Below are positions 13,343 to 13,574 of a stretch of 13,574 nucleotides of DNA, piece after piece; position 1 is the stretch's first letter, and each line of letters opens with the position of its first letter. The notes beneath the pieces were generated by a model that was given only the letters and a program-made list of their open reading frames with translations, was not told where the DNA came from and did not search any database. Where the stretch lies: positions 1 through 13,574 of the forward strand of contig JAHQWF010000046.1 in the NCBI GenBank assembly GCA_029856055.1. The letters are read 5' to 3'. The position numbers and the translations under genes are program-made. Origin of the DNA: Candidatus Njordarchaeota archaeon (GTDB taxonomy: Archaea > Asgardarchaeota > Njordarchaeia > Njordarchaeales > Njordarchaeaceae).

Positions 13343-13574
13343 GCCTTCCCACAGGCTTTGGACTCCTCTTAAATGGATCCCAATCAGCTCTTTGCTTAGA
13401 ATGCCTAACGCTCTTATAACTTTTTCGGTTGGTAGCTAAAAAGTACGAATCCAATGCCTTCCAGAGCCTCCCAAGGCTCCAAAACATAGAGACGAACCCA
13501 AACAGTGGCCGACGCAGCATAAAAATCGAGACAATCCTTAGCAACACCACGCCGAGGAAGCATGAAAATATCGA
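13343..13574 (-). pseudogene. Frame-disrupted N-terminal part of the DNA glycosylase
   Basis: The glycosylase frame stays open from 13342 back to 13435, where TAG (13438-13436) stops it, with no ATG or GTG in between. A second minus-strand frame is open from the window edge (13572) to a stop at 13416-13414 and reads LYVLEPWEALEGIGFVLFSY then QPKK. The two frames join cleanly if one A is added to the AAAAA run (plus-strand T run, 13421-13425), giving FSYQPKKVIRALGILSKEL, then IGIHLRGVQSLWEG and the catalytic domain. This segment is about 45-48% G+C, against about one-third in the rest of the gene. It is either a real frameshift or a sequencing/assembly error near a contig end; the protein's N-terminus lies beyond the window. 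Confidence 0.6.

Noticed and set aside
13311..13550. Minus-strand 79-residue open frame
   Set aside because: It is the third phase across the glycosylase N-terminal region; the other two phases join into a glycosylase-like protein, and this one resembles nothing.

Overview
The window looks like low-GC (about one-third G+C in the interior) hyperthermophilic archaeal chromosome, most likely Thermoproteota of a Thermoprotei/Desulfurococcales type. The support is the archaea-only pantoate kinase / phosphopantothenate synthetase pair, a TldD/TldE pair, an archaeal Ras-like small GTPase, a canonical archaeal C/D box sRNA, and a mixture of near-leaderless first genes with AT-rich TATA elements and operon-internal genes carrying GAGGTG-type ribosome sites. 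The exact lineage is inference.

Layout. 2-754: the 3' part of an open frame that begins as deoxyribose-phosphate aldolase (DeoC) and continues in frame as the C-terminal half of an ATP-cone protein, with an abrupt change of codon usage at the join. 878-1270: a NifX/NifB-like (FeMo-cofactor-binding fold) protein, convergent with an unknown small protein (1272-1652, minus). 1736-2242: a LOG-like/TIGR00725 Rossmann nucleotide-binding protein. 2503-5292: the tldD-tldE operon, followed by a small SAM methyltransferase (5342-5935) and an alpha-D-phosphohexomutase (6008-7378) with an atypical phosphoserine loop. 7378-7438 (minus): a previously unlisted C/D box RNA with perfect C, D', C' and D boxes, two guides and a closing stem, divergent from a TauE/SafE-type transporter (7524-8285). 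8341-8760: an unrecognised Cys/His-rich small protein. 8805-10138: a two-gene operon for a heavily sequon-bearing membrane-anchored surface protein and a small multi-pass membrane protein. 10321-10908: the Ras-like GTPase with a TTG start. 10923-12648 (minus): the CoA pathway operon. 12776 to the right edge (minus): a HhH-GPD DNA glycosylase whose 5' part is disrupted by an apparent one-base frameshift in a poly-A run, inside a segment of clearly higher GC.

How the genes fit together. Most are housekeeping units arranged in short, closely spaced operons. The pantoate kinase and phosphopantothenate synthetase catalyse consecutive steps from pantoate to 4'-phosphopantothenate. TldD and TldE are the two halves of one protease. 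The C/D RNA would work with L7Ae, Nop5 and fibrillarin, none of which are encoded here, to 2'-O-methylate rRNA or tRNA. Both ends of the window look compositionally foreign or broken: codon switch at about 265-290 and GC rise plus frameshift beyond about 13330. This raises the possibility of chimeric contig ends, so the terminal genes should be read with caution. No CRISPR array, tRNA, rRNA or insertion sequence was seen, and no stretch over 300 bases lacks a gene.
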